Source: JAJYSO01 sp964586655
GTDB lineage: Bacteria > Bacteroidota > Bacteroidia > Flavobacteriales > Flavobacteriaceae
Direction: 5' to 3'
Assembly: GCA_964586655.1 (NCBI GenBank)
Contig: CAZPGY010000013.1
Span: 1 to 64,000, forward strand
Length of the DNA: 64,000 bases
Shown piece after piece: positions 8,049-16,006 of this stretch. How positions within the stretch are numbered: position 1 is the first letter of the stretch; each line of letters opens with the position of its first letter. The position numbers and the translations under genes were made by a program. Below the pieces are notes generated by a model, which was given only the letters and a program-made list of their open reading frames with translations, ran no database searches and had not been told where the DNA came from.

Positions 8049-8909
8049 ATGATAGATTTTAATGGCGAAATCGTCAAAGATGAAATGGCAACCTTGTCTT
8101 TTAAAAACCGTGGCTATAATTATGGCGACGCACTCTTTGAAACCATACGCGTGATTAATGGCGAGGTGATTTTTTGGGAAGATCACTACTTTAGACTCAT
8201 GTCCGGAATGCGCATTATGCGAATGGAAATTCCGATGAGTTTTTCTCCTGAATACCTTGAAAAACGAATCTTGGCAGTCGTCGAACAATCAGGACTTTCC
8301 CACAAACCTGCGCGGGTAAAAATTAATGTTCACAGAAAATCGGGAGGACTTTTTAAACCCGAAAATAGGGGAGTGGAGTATTTGATTAGGGCATCAGCCT
8401 TAGACGAAGCTTTTTATACAATTGCCGAAGAGCCTTATGTTATTGAGCTTTACAAAGACTATTATGTAAACAGCGGCTTGTTGTCTACGGTAAAAAATAA
8501 CAACCGGTTGATCAATATTTTGGGAAGTATTTATGCGGAAGAAAACGGATATGACAATTGTCTGCTGCTCAATGAAAAAAAGATGGTCGTGGAAGCTTTA
8601 AACGGTAATTTGTTCTGGGTAAAAGAAAATAAAATAAAGACCTCTCCTTTGAATGAGGGTTGTCTTAATGGAATTATTCGTAAAAAATTAATCGGAATTA
8701 TTGAAAAGTCGGAGATGGAATTTGAGGAGGTCAAAATATCGCCTTTCGAACTTCAAAAAGCAGATGAATTGTGGATAACCAATACCATTGTGGGAATCCG
8801 TCCGGTGACTCGATACCGAAAGACTTCTTATGGAGCGGAAAAAGCCCGAAAGTTTTTGGCTAAATTGAATACGTTGGCGCGATTGGGGAAATCAAAGCCC
8901 GTGGCTTAG
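8049..8909 (+). CDS. Class IV aminotransferase (PabC / branched-chain / D-amino acid type)
   Basis: This 286-residue fold-type IV PLP enzyme shows the N-terminal FKNRGYNYGDALFETIRV, the PLP-binding Lys149 in STVKNNNRLINIL, the VVEALNGNLFWVKENKI segment and a C-terminal NTIVGIRPVTRY. The family covers aminodeoxychorismate lyase (folate), branched-chain aminotransferases and D-amino acid aminotransferases, and motif reading alone does not decide the substrate. The length and the Y-D-A-L-F-E-T signature lean toward the PabC/Dat side. It starts at an ATG 91 bases after the START-like gene and converges with the yqgE gene only 5 bases downstream. Confidence 0.85.
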   Translation: MIDFNGEIVKDEMATLSFKNRGYNYGDALFETIRVINGEVIFWEDHYFRLMSGMRIMRMEIPMSFSPEYLEKRILAVVEQSGLSHKPARVKINVHRKSGGLFKPENRGVEYLIRASALDEAFYTIAEEPYVIELYKDYYVNSGLLSTVKNNNRLINILGSIYAEENGYDNCLLLNEKKMVVEALNGNLFWVKENKIKTSPLNEGCLNGIIRKKLIGIIEKSEMEFEEVKISPFELQKADELWITNTIVGIRPVTRYRKTSYGAEKARKFLAKLNTLARLGKSKPVA

Positions 8910-8914
8910 ATTGC

Positions 8915-9469
8915 TTAGTTGTAGCTCGGATTCTCCGGAGAATTGGCCCAAATCAAATATTCTCCGCCCTGTTGTTCTATTTTTTCTTTCCAAATTTCAG
9001 GACTGTCTGTTTGTAGGACATCAAATTCGTTAGGAGTCACTATCCATGAATCGGTATTAATTTCATGTTCCAGTTGATTGGGCATCCAACCGGAATATCC
9101 CAGGAAAAATTTAATTTCCTTTGAAGAGAGTTCGCCATTTTTTAAAGCTTCATACAGATTGTTAAAATCTCCTCCCCAGTACAAGCCTTCTCCTATTGCG
9201 ATACTGCCGGGCAAGCGTTCGGGAATCTTGTGCAGATAATATAGATTGCCTTGATTAACCGGTCCTCCTTTAAAGAGTTTAAAGTCATTTTTGATTTCCG
9301 GAAGCAAGTCTGACAATTGATAATCTAAACGCTTATTAAGCACAAAACCTACGGTACCCTCATCGTTGTGTTCTACCAGTAGAATGATAGAGCGACTGAA
9401 AGAGGCGTCGCCGGTAAGTGCCAACTCTGCAATTAATATACTGCCTTTTTGAAAATTTGTCGTATCCAA
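8915..9469 (-). CDS. YqgE/AlgH family protein (UPF0301)
   Basis: A protein of about 184 residues from the likely TTG start at 9467-9469 (MDTTNFQKGSILIAE). No ATG is available near the conserved N-terminus; a longer frame from another TTG at 9517 adds residues not typical of the family. The signature is clear: SILIAELALTGDASFSRSIIL, then EGTVGFVLNKRL, LFKGGPVNQGNLYYLH, and FFLGYSGWMPNQLEHEI. The function of this widespread small protein is not established. It ends 5 bases from the convergent aminotransferase gene. Confidence 0.88.
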   Translation of the reverse strand: MDTTNFQKGSILIAELALTGDASFSRSIILLVEHNDEGTVGFVLNKRLDYQLSDLLPEIKNDFKLFKGGPVNQGNLYYLHKIPERLPGSIAIGEGLYWGGDFNNLYEALKNGELSSKEIKFFLGYSGWMPNQLEHEINTDSWIVTPNEFDVLQTDSPEIWKEKIEQQGGEYLIWANSPENPSYN

Positions 9470-9564
9470 GCTGTTATAAACTTTATCTAAAAATACAACT
9501 TTATGGAGAAAAACCAAATTTATGGTGCCAATTTTGACAATCTTTAAAAGTAATCGAGCGTATT

Positions 9565-10383
9565 TTACCAGCCGCCGCCGGCGCCACCGCCGCCGAATCC
9601 GCCGCCGCCGAAGCCACCGCCGAATCCACCGCCACCGAGGCCGCCGCCGCCAAATCCGCCTCCACCGAAACCACCGCCAAATCCACCTCTTCCAAGGCTG
9701 CTGAGTAAGATGGCATCAAAGAGCAATCCACCGCCACCGCCGTGACGACCGCCACCGCCGCCACCTCTTCGGCGTCGGATAATGGCAATGATAATCAAAA
9801 CGAAAAAGAAAACAGGAAGCAGCATTCGAAAGGGGAAACCCTCTTTGCCTTTCCGGGCTTTGGGATTGCCCTTAAACTTACCGGCCAAAATTTGCATGAT
9901 AGCGGTTGTGGCTTGGTCGATGCCGGTATAGAAATTGTTTTTTCTAAATTGAGGGCGCATGATTTTTCGATAAATCAAGCTCACCCGGGCATCGGTCAGG
10001 TAGGGTTCGAGTCCATAGCCGGTGGTAATCCATATCTTATGCTCCTTTTTGGCAATCAACAAAAGCACGCCGTTGTCTTTTTTACTTTGACCAATTCCCC
10101 ATTTTTGTGCCCATTTGGCTGCATAGGTGCCGATGTATTCGCCTTTTAAAGAGGGAATGGTGACCACGACAATCTGTGTGGAGGTCGTATCGGCATAATT
10201 GATTAATTTTTGTTTGAGCTGCCTTTCCTGATTGGGAGCCAGCATATCAGCTTGATCATATACGCTGGTTTGCATGCTCGGCGGCTCAGGAATCTCTCGC
10301 TGCGCCATAACCGGAATGCTTAACAGTCCGATAAGTAAAAGACTAAGAAAAATTTTAGGGGAAAATAGAGCGGTGTATTGCAT
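9565..10383 (-). CDS. TPM-domain membrane protein with glycine-rich tail (YgcG-like)
   Basis: This 272-residue protein has a signal peptide at about 1-27 (ending IPVMAQ), a TPM (DUF477) domain at about 38-165 with TSVYDQADMLAPNQERQL, QIVVVTIPSLKG, DNGVLLLIAKKEHKIW and TTGYGLEPYLTDA, a transmembrane helix at about 183-203, an RRRR stop-transfer, and a tail of GGFGGG repeats to residue 272. TPM domains are found in thylakoid and cell-envelope proteins, some with acid phosphatase activity or roles in membrane-protein repair. Its ATG overlaps the TAA of the upstream TPM gene (TAATG), and a LemA gene precedes both, a recurring bacterial trio. Confidence 0.88.
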   Translation of the reverse strand: MQYTALFSPKIFLSLLLIGLLSIPVMAQREIPEPPSMQTSVYDQADMLAPNQERQLKQKLINYADTTSTQIVVVTIPSLKGEYIGTYAAKWAQKWGIGQSKKDNGVLLLIAKKEHKIWITTGYGLEPYLTDARVSLIYRKIMRPQFRKNNFYTGIDQATTAIMQILAGKFKGNPKARKGKEGFPFRMLLPVFFFVLIIIAIIRRRRGGGGGGRHGGGGGLLFDAILLSSLGRGGFGGGFGGGGFGGGGLGGGGFGGGFGGGGFGGGGAGGGW

Positions 10384-10820
10384 TAGCTTCTGGAAATTTC
10401 GTCTGATAATTCGTTGATGTCGTCATCTTGATAGGGAAAGTGTTTTTTTAATTGTTCTCCGGCCAGTACAATTCCCTTGACCAGTCCTTCTTTAAACTTC
10501 CCTTTTTTAAAATGGGTTTGCATCACTTCTTTGGTGCTTTCCCAAAAATCATCGGGCACCTTTTTGTGGATGCCCTCGTCACCAAGAATATAGAACTTGT
10601 GGTCGTTGACGGCCAAATAAATCAAAACTCCGTTTCGTGCTGCAGTCTCGTGCATTTTAAGTTCGCCAAAGATATACAGTGCGCGTTCCTCCATTTTGCC
10701 TTTGCAATTGGGCTCGAGGTGTACGCGAATCTCTCCCGAAGTACTTTTCTCTGCAGCTTGAATGGCTTTGATGATTTCCTGTTCGTCTGACTTGTCTATA
10801 AACTTCTTTTTTTTGCGCAT
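10383..10820 (-). CDS. TPM-domain protein, soluble paralogue
   Basis: This 145-residue protein is a TPM domain without signal peptide or membrane helix. It has FIDKSDEQEIIKAIQAAEKS, SGEIRVHLEP, RNGVLIYLAVNDHKFYILGD and DDFWESTKEVMQTHFKKG, then an acidic tail. It is translationally coupled to the next gene, with TAA and ATG sharing one base at 10383. It lies between lemA and the secreted TPM protein in one leftward operon and probably acts with them at the envelope. The exact activity is unknown. Confidence 0.85.
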   Translation of the reverse strand: MRKKKKFIDKSDEQEIIKAIQAAEKSTSGEIRVHLEPNCKGKMEERALYIFGELKMHETAARNGVLIYLAVNDHKFYILGDEGIHKKVPDDFWESTKEVMQTHFKKGKFKEGLVKGIVLAGEQLKKHFPYQDDDINELSDEISRS

Positions 10821-10931
10821 ACTTTTTATTTTAAACTGCCTTCGCTCTATGCGGCTGGGCAGGAGCGAAACCTTGGTTTATAACTCCATTTTATCTGTTG
10901 CCAAATATAAATTAAGGCTTGGCTTTGTGGT

Positions 10932-11534
10932 TTAAAACTGTACCTCGGGAACTTCTTCCGCTCCTTCTTCGGCTTCAAAATAGGGCTTCTCATCAAACCC
11001 GTAAACTCCCGATAACATGTTTTGTGGGAATTTTCTAATGTAGGTGTTATAGGCTTTTGCAGCTTCGTTATAACGCATTCGGGCAATGGTGATTCTGTTT
11101 TCGGTTCCCTCCAATTGAGATTGCAGGGTTTGAAAGTTTTGCGTGGCGGTCAATTTGGGATAACGCTCTACACTAACCATCAAACGGGATAATGCCGAGG
11201 ACAACTCGCCTTGTGCGGCTTGAAATTTTTTGAGGGTACTCGGATTGAGGTTGTCGAGATCAACATTGACTGAAGTGGCTTTGGCTCGCGCTTCAATTAC
11301 CTCTGTTAAGGTGCTTTTCTCAAAATCGGCAGCCCCTTTTACGGTATTGACCAAATTGGGAATCAAGTCTGACCGACGTTGATATTGGTTTTCGACATTG
11401 GACCAAGCCGTGTTTACTTTCTCTTGTTTGGTGACCATGGAATTGTATGTTCCTCCGAATAAACTGTAAAGAACAATAACGATGACTACGATGATAGCCG
11501 TTGGGATGAGCCATTTTTTGGTAGATGATTTCAT
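10932..11534 (-). CDS. lemA: LemA family protein
   Basis: This 200-residue protein has an N-terminal membrane helix at about 8-27 (WLIPTAIIVVIVIVLYSLFG), then the helical LemA domain. It shows YNSMVTKQEKVNTAWSNVEN, YQRRSDLIPNLVNTVKG, a FEKSTLTEVIEARAKATS segment, LSRLMVSVERYPKLTATQNF and ENRITIARMRYNEAAKAYN. The acidic C-terminus ends in EEVPEVQF. LemA proteins are membrane proteins of uncertain role that often sit beside TPM-domain genes, as here. The gene is the first of a lemA-TPM-TPM set and lies close after the merR-type gene on the same strand. Confidence 0.93.
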   Translation of the reverse strand: MKSSTKKWLIPTAIIVVIVIVLYSLFGGTYNSMVTKQEKVNTAWSNVENQYQRRSDLIPNLVNTVKGAADFEKSTLTEVIEARAKATSVNVDLDNLNPSTLKKFQAAQGELSSALSRLMVSVERYPKLTATQNFQTLQSQLEGTENRITIARMRYNEAAKAYNTYIRKFPQNMLSGVYGFDEKPYFEAEEGAEEVPEVQF

Positions 11535-11552
11535 AAAGGTGTTTTTGGTGTT

Positions 11553-11882
11553 TTAAAGTTGCTTTTTGATGTTTTGGAGCTTTGCTTTTATGGCCTCCAA
11601 CTTATGAATAATCTCAAAGTTATCAAGGGTTTCTTGGCGTTTTTCTTTCAGGTGAATTTTAGCGCCTTCAAGCGTGAATCCGCGCTCTTTGACCAAGTGA
11701 TAGATAAATTGTAGATTTTTAATGTCTTCTCGGGTAAATTTGCGATTGCCTTTAGCATTTTTTTTCGGCTTAATCATATCAAATTCCTTTTCCCAAAAAC
11801 GAATAAGAGAAGCATTAACCTTAAAAGCTTTGGCCACTTCGCCAATGCTGTAATACATTTTGTCGGGCAAATTGATATGCAT
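11553..11882 (-). CDS. MerR-family transcriptional regulator
   Basis: This 109-residue regulator has a winged-helix DNA-binding domain at about 8-75 (YYSIGEVAKAFKVNASLIRF, then WEKEFDMIKPKKNAKGNRKF and YHLVKERGFTLEGAKIHL) and a short C-terminal helix that probably dimerises. There is no ligand or metal-binding domain and no cysteine, so the effector cannot be guessed. Small MerR proteins next to an M23 peptidase gene are common in Flavobacteriia. Its ATG overlaps the stop codon of the peptidase gene by one base (TAATG at 11882), so the two are co-translated. Confidence 0.92.
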   Translation of the reverse strand: MHINLPDKMYYSIGEVAKAFKVNASLIRFWEKEFDMIKPKKNAKGNRKFTREDIKNLQFIYHLVKERGFTLEGAKIHLKEKRQETLDNFEIIHKLEAIKAKLQNIKKQL

Positions 11883-12856
11883 TAATCTAAAGATTGATTT
11901 TTTAGTGATGATTTTTGTAACAGAATTTCATATTCCCGGGGACTTAAATCGCCGTGGAAATAATTGATCGGATTTACCGGAACACCGTCTTTTCGCACCT
12001 CATAATGCAGGTGCGGACCGGTGGAGAGGCCGGTATTTCCTACCAACCCAATTACCTGCCCGCGTTTGACATGTGCTCCGGGGCGAACCAAAATTTTACT
12101 CAAGTGTCCATATCGGGTTTGGTAACCAAAGCCGTGATCCAATACAATATAAGCCCCATAACCGTGTCCTCGAGTTGCTTTTTCAACCACGCCGTCGGCG
12201 GTGGCATATACTTTTGCGCCAATGTCGGCTACATAGTCCAAGCCTTTGTGCATGCGCATGATTTTTAGAATGGGATGCCAGCGTCTGCCAAAGCCTGATG
12301 AAATATGATCCAGTGCTTTGTTGTCAATGGGTTGAATAGCCGGAATGGCCGCCAGTAATTTTTCTTTGTTTTTGGCCAGTTTTGCAATCTCATCTAAGGA
12401 CTTGGATTCGATGACAATGCGTTTTTCCAATTTGTCCATCTGCTTTTTGACCTTGATGATCAATTCAGAGTTTTCATATCCTTCCAAGTCAGCATATCGA
12501 TTGATTCCGCCATAACCGGCTTGACGCTCTTGATCTGAAATGGGTTTGGCTTCAAAATAAACCCGATAAATGTTATTGTCTCGCTCTTCAATGTCTTGAA
12601 GCACGGCCCGCATTTGGTCCATGTTTTTTTCCATCATGCTGTATTGTAGCTTCATATAATCCAGCTCGCGTTTTAAACGCTTTTCCTTGGGCGTTTCAAC
12701 TTGAGGGAGATTTAAAAAGACCAGCAACAAGATAAATCCGGCCAGGAAACAAGCCAAAATGGCCATGATGACATAGGTTAACCGACGTCCTTTCTTGCGC
12801 TCAATCTTGCGATAAGATAGCGTTTCGCTGTCATAATAATATTTGACTTTCGACAT
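11882..12856 (-). CDS. Membrane-anchored M23 peptidoglycan endopeptidase
   Basis: This 324-residue cell-wall hydrolase has a cytoplasmic basic start, a transmembrane helix at about 28-50 (YVIMAILACFLAGFILLLVF), a periplasmic coiled-coil region at about 55-165, and a lysostaphin-type M23 domain at about 180-300. The metal-site motifs are present: HKGLDYVADIG (first His and Asp), then RYGHLSKI and GPHLHYEVRKDG (HxH). M23 enzymes cut peptide cross-links or help control septation and shape. All catalytic residues are visible, so it should be active rather than a LytM regulator. It is the first gene of the M23-merR unit and diverges from alaS. Confidence 0.93.
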   Translation of the reverse strand: MSKVKYYYDSETLSYRKIERKKGRRLTYVIMAILACFLAGFILLLVFLNLPQVETPKEKRLKRELDYMKLQYSMMEKNMDQMRAVLQDIEERDNNIYRVYFEAKPISDQERQAGYGGINRYADLEGYENSELIIKVKKQMDKLEKRIVIESKSLDEIAKLAKNKEKLLAAIPAIQPIDNKALDHISSGFGRRWHPILKIMRMHKGLDYVADIGAKVYATADGVVEKATRGHGYGAYIVLDHGFGYQTRYGHLSKILVRPGAHVKRGQVIGLVGNTGLSTGPHLHYEVRKDGVPVNPINYFHGDLSPREYEILLQKSSLKNQSLD

Positions 12857-13082
12857 TGTCTTAAATATCTTACTTTTGTCGCAAAAATGGAGTTCATTTG
12901 CTATTTGTCGAATTGAATCCCTAACTGCTGATTCTTAAAATCGGATAATCTGATGTAGCAGTACCGGTCAACTCAAAAATGATAAAATGAACTCAGGATA
13001 TACGATCGGTTACTTTACTAAGGACAAAGATAGAAAAATTGTCTTAACCATTGTCCCGTTCAAAATTTTATAGTATAGCTTT

Positions 13083-15692
13083 ATGAAATCAAATGAAATT
13101 CGCGCCAAATTTTTGGAGTTTTTTGCTTCTAAAAATCATAAGATTGTCCCTTCTGCTCCTATGGTACTCAAAGACGACCCCAGCTTGCTGTTTACCAATG
13201 CCGGGATGAATCAGTTTAAAGAATATTTCCTGGGTCATCACCAGCCCCAACACCGCCGAATTGCGGACAGTCAAAAATGCCTTCGGGTGAGCGGCAAACA
13301 CAACGACCTGGAAGAGGTGGGAAAAGATACTTACCATCACACCATGTTTGAGATGTTGGGCAATTGGAGTTTTGGAGATTATTTTAAGAAGGAAGCCATA
13401 CATTGGGCTATAGAACTGTTGAATGGGGAGTTTAAAATCCCTATGGAAGATATATACACCACTGTTTTTGAGGGTGATAAAGTCGATGGTTTGGGCAAGG
13501 ATGCCGAAGCGTATGAAATTTGTAAAGACCTTTTACCCGAAGCACAAATTTTATTGGGCGATAAGGCTGATAATTTTTGGGAAATGGGCGATCAGGGACC
13601 TTGTGGACCGGCTGCAGAAATTCATGTCGATATTCGTTCTGAGGAAGAGAAAAAACGTATCCCGGGAAGAACATTGGTCAACCAAGACCATCCCTTGGTG
13701 ATAGAGGTTTGGAATTTGGTGTTTATGCAGTTCAACCGCAAAGCCGATGGCTCATTGGAAGAACTTCCCGAAAAACATATTGACACCGGAATGGGCTTTG
13801 AACGTTTATGCATGATTTTGCAAGGCAAAACTTCTAATTATGATACCGATGTCTTTACGCCTTTGATTCGGGAGATTGAGAAAATTACACATACTGCCTA
13901 TGGGAAGCAGGAAGAACAAGATATTGCCATCCGTGTGATTGCCGATCACATCAGAGCGGTCACTTTTGCTATTGCCGATGGCCAATTGCCCGGGAATAAT
14001 GGAGCCGGTTATGTCATTAGGCGTATTTTACGTCGTGCGATTCGATATGGCTTTACCTTTTTAGGAATAAAATCGCCTTTTATTTATAAGTTAGTCGATC
14101 CCTTGGTCAATCAGTTGGGGGCGGCTTTCCCGGAATTGAAAAAACAAAAGACACTTTGTGAAAATGTAATCAAAGAAGAAGAGCAGGCTTTTCTAAAAAC
14201 CTTGGATCAGGGATTGAGTTTGTTAGATAATATTATTGAACAGGCCGATAACAAACAGATTTCGGGAGAAAAAGTCTTTGAGCTTTATGATACTTTTGGT
14301 TTTCCTGTTGATTTGACGGCATTAATATTGGAGGAACGCGGCTATACCTTGGATGAAAAAACATTTGAAGCCGAATTGCAAAGACAAAAAGACCGATCGC
14401 GTTCTGCTGCCGAGAGTAAAACGGAAGATTGGGAAGTTGTGCAATCGTTTGACGAGGAGGAGTTTGTGGGCTATGACAAGCTAAAAGCTAAGGTTAAGAT
14501 AGCCAAATACCGCAAGCTTACCGATAAAAAGAAAGGGACTTATTATCAAGTGGTGCTCAACCAGACTCCCTTTTATGCCGAAGGCGGAGGGCAAGTTGGC
14601 GATCAGGGGTATTTAGAAGATGAAGAAGGAAATAAAATTACGGTAACGGATACCAAAAAAGAAAACAACCTGATTGTTCATCTTGTAAAAAAACTTCCCC
14701 AAACTCTTGAGAGCAACTTTACGGCAGTGGTTCATCAGAAAAAGCGAGAGCAAGCCATGGCCAATCACTCAGCCACACACCTGTTGCACCAAGCTTTGCG
14801 AGAAATATTAGGCACTCATGTCGAGCAAAAAGGCTCTTTGGTGACCCCGGATCGTCTGCGGTTTGATTTTTCACATTTCAGTAAACTTTCTGAAGCCGAA
14901 TTGACGGCAGTTGAAGATTTTGTCAATGCTCGAATTGGCGAGCATTTGCCTTTGGAAGAACAGCGAGAAATTTCTTATGATCAAGCCGTAAAGGAAGGAG
15001 CCATAGCCTTGTTTGGCGAAAAATATGGCGATAAGGTTCGCACCATTCGGTTTGGAAAATCTATGGAGCTCTGCGGCGGTACACACGTGCCCAATACCGG
15101 TAATATATGGTATTTTAAAATCACCGGTGAAAGCGGTATTGCCTCCGGGGTTCGTCGTATTGAAGCTATTACCGGAACTGCGGTTAAAGAGCACTTTCAA
15201 CAGCAAGAAAGTTTGTTAAATGATATTAAATCACTACTGAAGAACAAGCAAGACCTATATAAATCAATTAGTGATTTAAAGGACGAGAATAAAAACGTAA
15301 AGGAAGAGATAGCACAGCTCAAAAAGGAGAAAGCCGGCCAATTAAAAAAGGAATTAAAAGCCGAATTGGAAATGATAAACGGGATTAACTTTTTAGCCCG
15401 AAAAGTAGATTTGAATGCCGGTGGTATGAAAGATTTGGCTTATCAATTGGGCGGAGAAGTAGAGCAATTGTTTCTTCTGCTTGCCGCAGAACAAAATGGG
15501 AAAGCTTTGCTGACGTGCTATATTTCAAAAGATGTGGCCAAAGCAAAAGACCTTAATGCCGGTCAGATTGTTCGAGAAATGGGTAAGTTGATTAAAGGCG
15601 GCGGTGGCGGACAAGCTTTTTTTGCTACTGCCGGCGGTAAAAACCCGGAGGGAATTGCGGAAGTACTTCAAGAAGTGAAGAGATTTTTGTAA
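13083..15692 (+). CDS. alaS: Alanyl-tRNA synthetase
   Basis: This 869-residue class II synthetase charges tRNA-Ala. The catalytic core at the N-terminus has FTNAGMNQFKEYFLG and the class II motif 3 region NNGAGYVIRRILRRAIRYG. The editing domain carries the zinc ligands His562/His566 (HSATH) and Cys664/His668 (CGGTH), which remove mischarged Ser and Gly. A coiled coil at about 715-765 leads to the C-Ala domain with the GGGGGGQAFFATAGG signature. Length and order are complete. The start ATG at 13083 precedes the conserved EIRAKFLEFFASKNHKI. A shared bidirectional terminator separates it from htpG. Confidence 0.98.
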   Translation: MKSNEIRAKFLEFFASKNHKIVPSAPMVLKDDPSLLFTNAGMNQFKEYFLGHHQPQHRRIADSQKCLRVSGKHNDLEEVGKDTYHHTMFEMLGNWSFGDYFKKEAIHWAIELLNGEFKIPMEDIYTTVFEGDKVDGLGKDAEAYEICKDLLPEAQILLGDKADNFWEMGDQGPCGPAAEIHVDIRSEEEKKRIPGRTLVNQDHPLVIEVWNLVFMQFNRKADGSLEELPEKHIDTGMGFERLCMILQGKTSNYDTDVFTPLIREIEKITHTAYGKQEEQDIAIRVIADHIRAVTFAIADGQLPGNNGAGYVIRRILRRAIRYGFTFLGIKSPFIYKLVDPLVNQLGAAFPELKKQKTLCENVIKEEEQAFLKTLDQGLSLLDNIIEQADNKQISGEKVFELYDTFGFPVDLTALILEERGYTLDEKTFEAELQRQKDRSRSAAESKTEDWEVVQSFDEEEFVGYDKLKAKVKIAKYRKLTDKKKGTYYQVVLNQTPFYAEGGGQVGDQGYLEDEEGNKITVTDTKKENNLIVHLVKKLPQTLESNFTAVVHQKKREQAMANHSATHLLHQALREILGTHVEQKGSLVTPDRLRFDFSHFSKLSEAELTAVEDFVNARIGEHLPLEEQREISYDQAVKEGAIALFGEKYGDKVRTIRFGKSMELCGGTHVPNTGNIWYFKITGESGIASGVRRIEAITGTAVKEHFQQQESLLNDIKSLLKNKQDLYKSISDLKDENKNVKEEIAQLKKEKAGQLKKELKAELEMINGINFLARKVDLNAGGMKDLAYQLGGEVEQLFLLLAAEQNGKALLTCYISKDVAKAKDLNAGQIVREMGKLIKGGGGGQAFFATAGGKNPEGIAEVLQEVKRFL

Positions 15693-15714
15693 TCGTATTC
15701 CGCTCTCAAAATTT

Positions 15715-15905
15715 TATACGGGAGTGATTATTGAAATGGATTAAATATTTTGTTGTGAAAATTTCAAAGGCCAAAGTAAAAAGCCTGCCTCGTCGGCAGA
15801 CATAGGCACAGCCATGGCTATGACGTCCCGCACGTGCGGGATTAACGCAGAGATTTGGAATTTTCATAGAAAGATTGGACTAATTAATTTGTCATTTTGG
15901 TATAA
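15715..15905. repeat. MITE-like palindromic repeat, family 1
   Basis: Intergenic element starting TATACGGGAGTGATTATTG and ending TTGTCATTTTGGTATA, so its ends are imperfect inverted repeats. Inside is CCTGCCTCGTCGGCAGAC, shared with 28147-28326 and 33849-34087, plus the perfect palindrome CCCGCACGTGCGGG. It fills most of the gap after alaS. Confidence 0.7.
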
Positions 15906-15930
15906 GATCACTTCCACATTGCCCCAATTA

Positions 15931-15962
15931 AAAGGCCGTTCTGCACAAACAGAACGGCCTTT
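15931..15962. terminator. Bidirectional terminator between alaS and htpG
   Basis: AAAGGCCGTTCTG (15931-15943) and CAGAACGGCCTTT (15950-15962) form a perfect 13-bp stem with a 6-base loop and A/T tracts on both sides, suited to ending both convergent transcripts. Confidence 0.9.
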
Positions 15963-16006
15963 TCGATATCATACTACTTGGTATGTTATACCCCGCGTTG
16001 GGTTAT

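Noticed and set aside
9522..9704. Arg/His-rich rightward frame (RRRRHRRRIRRRR)
   Set aside because: Antisense reading of the GGFGGG tail of the TPM protein.
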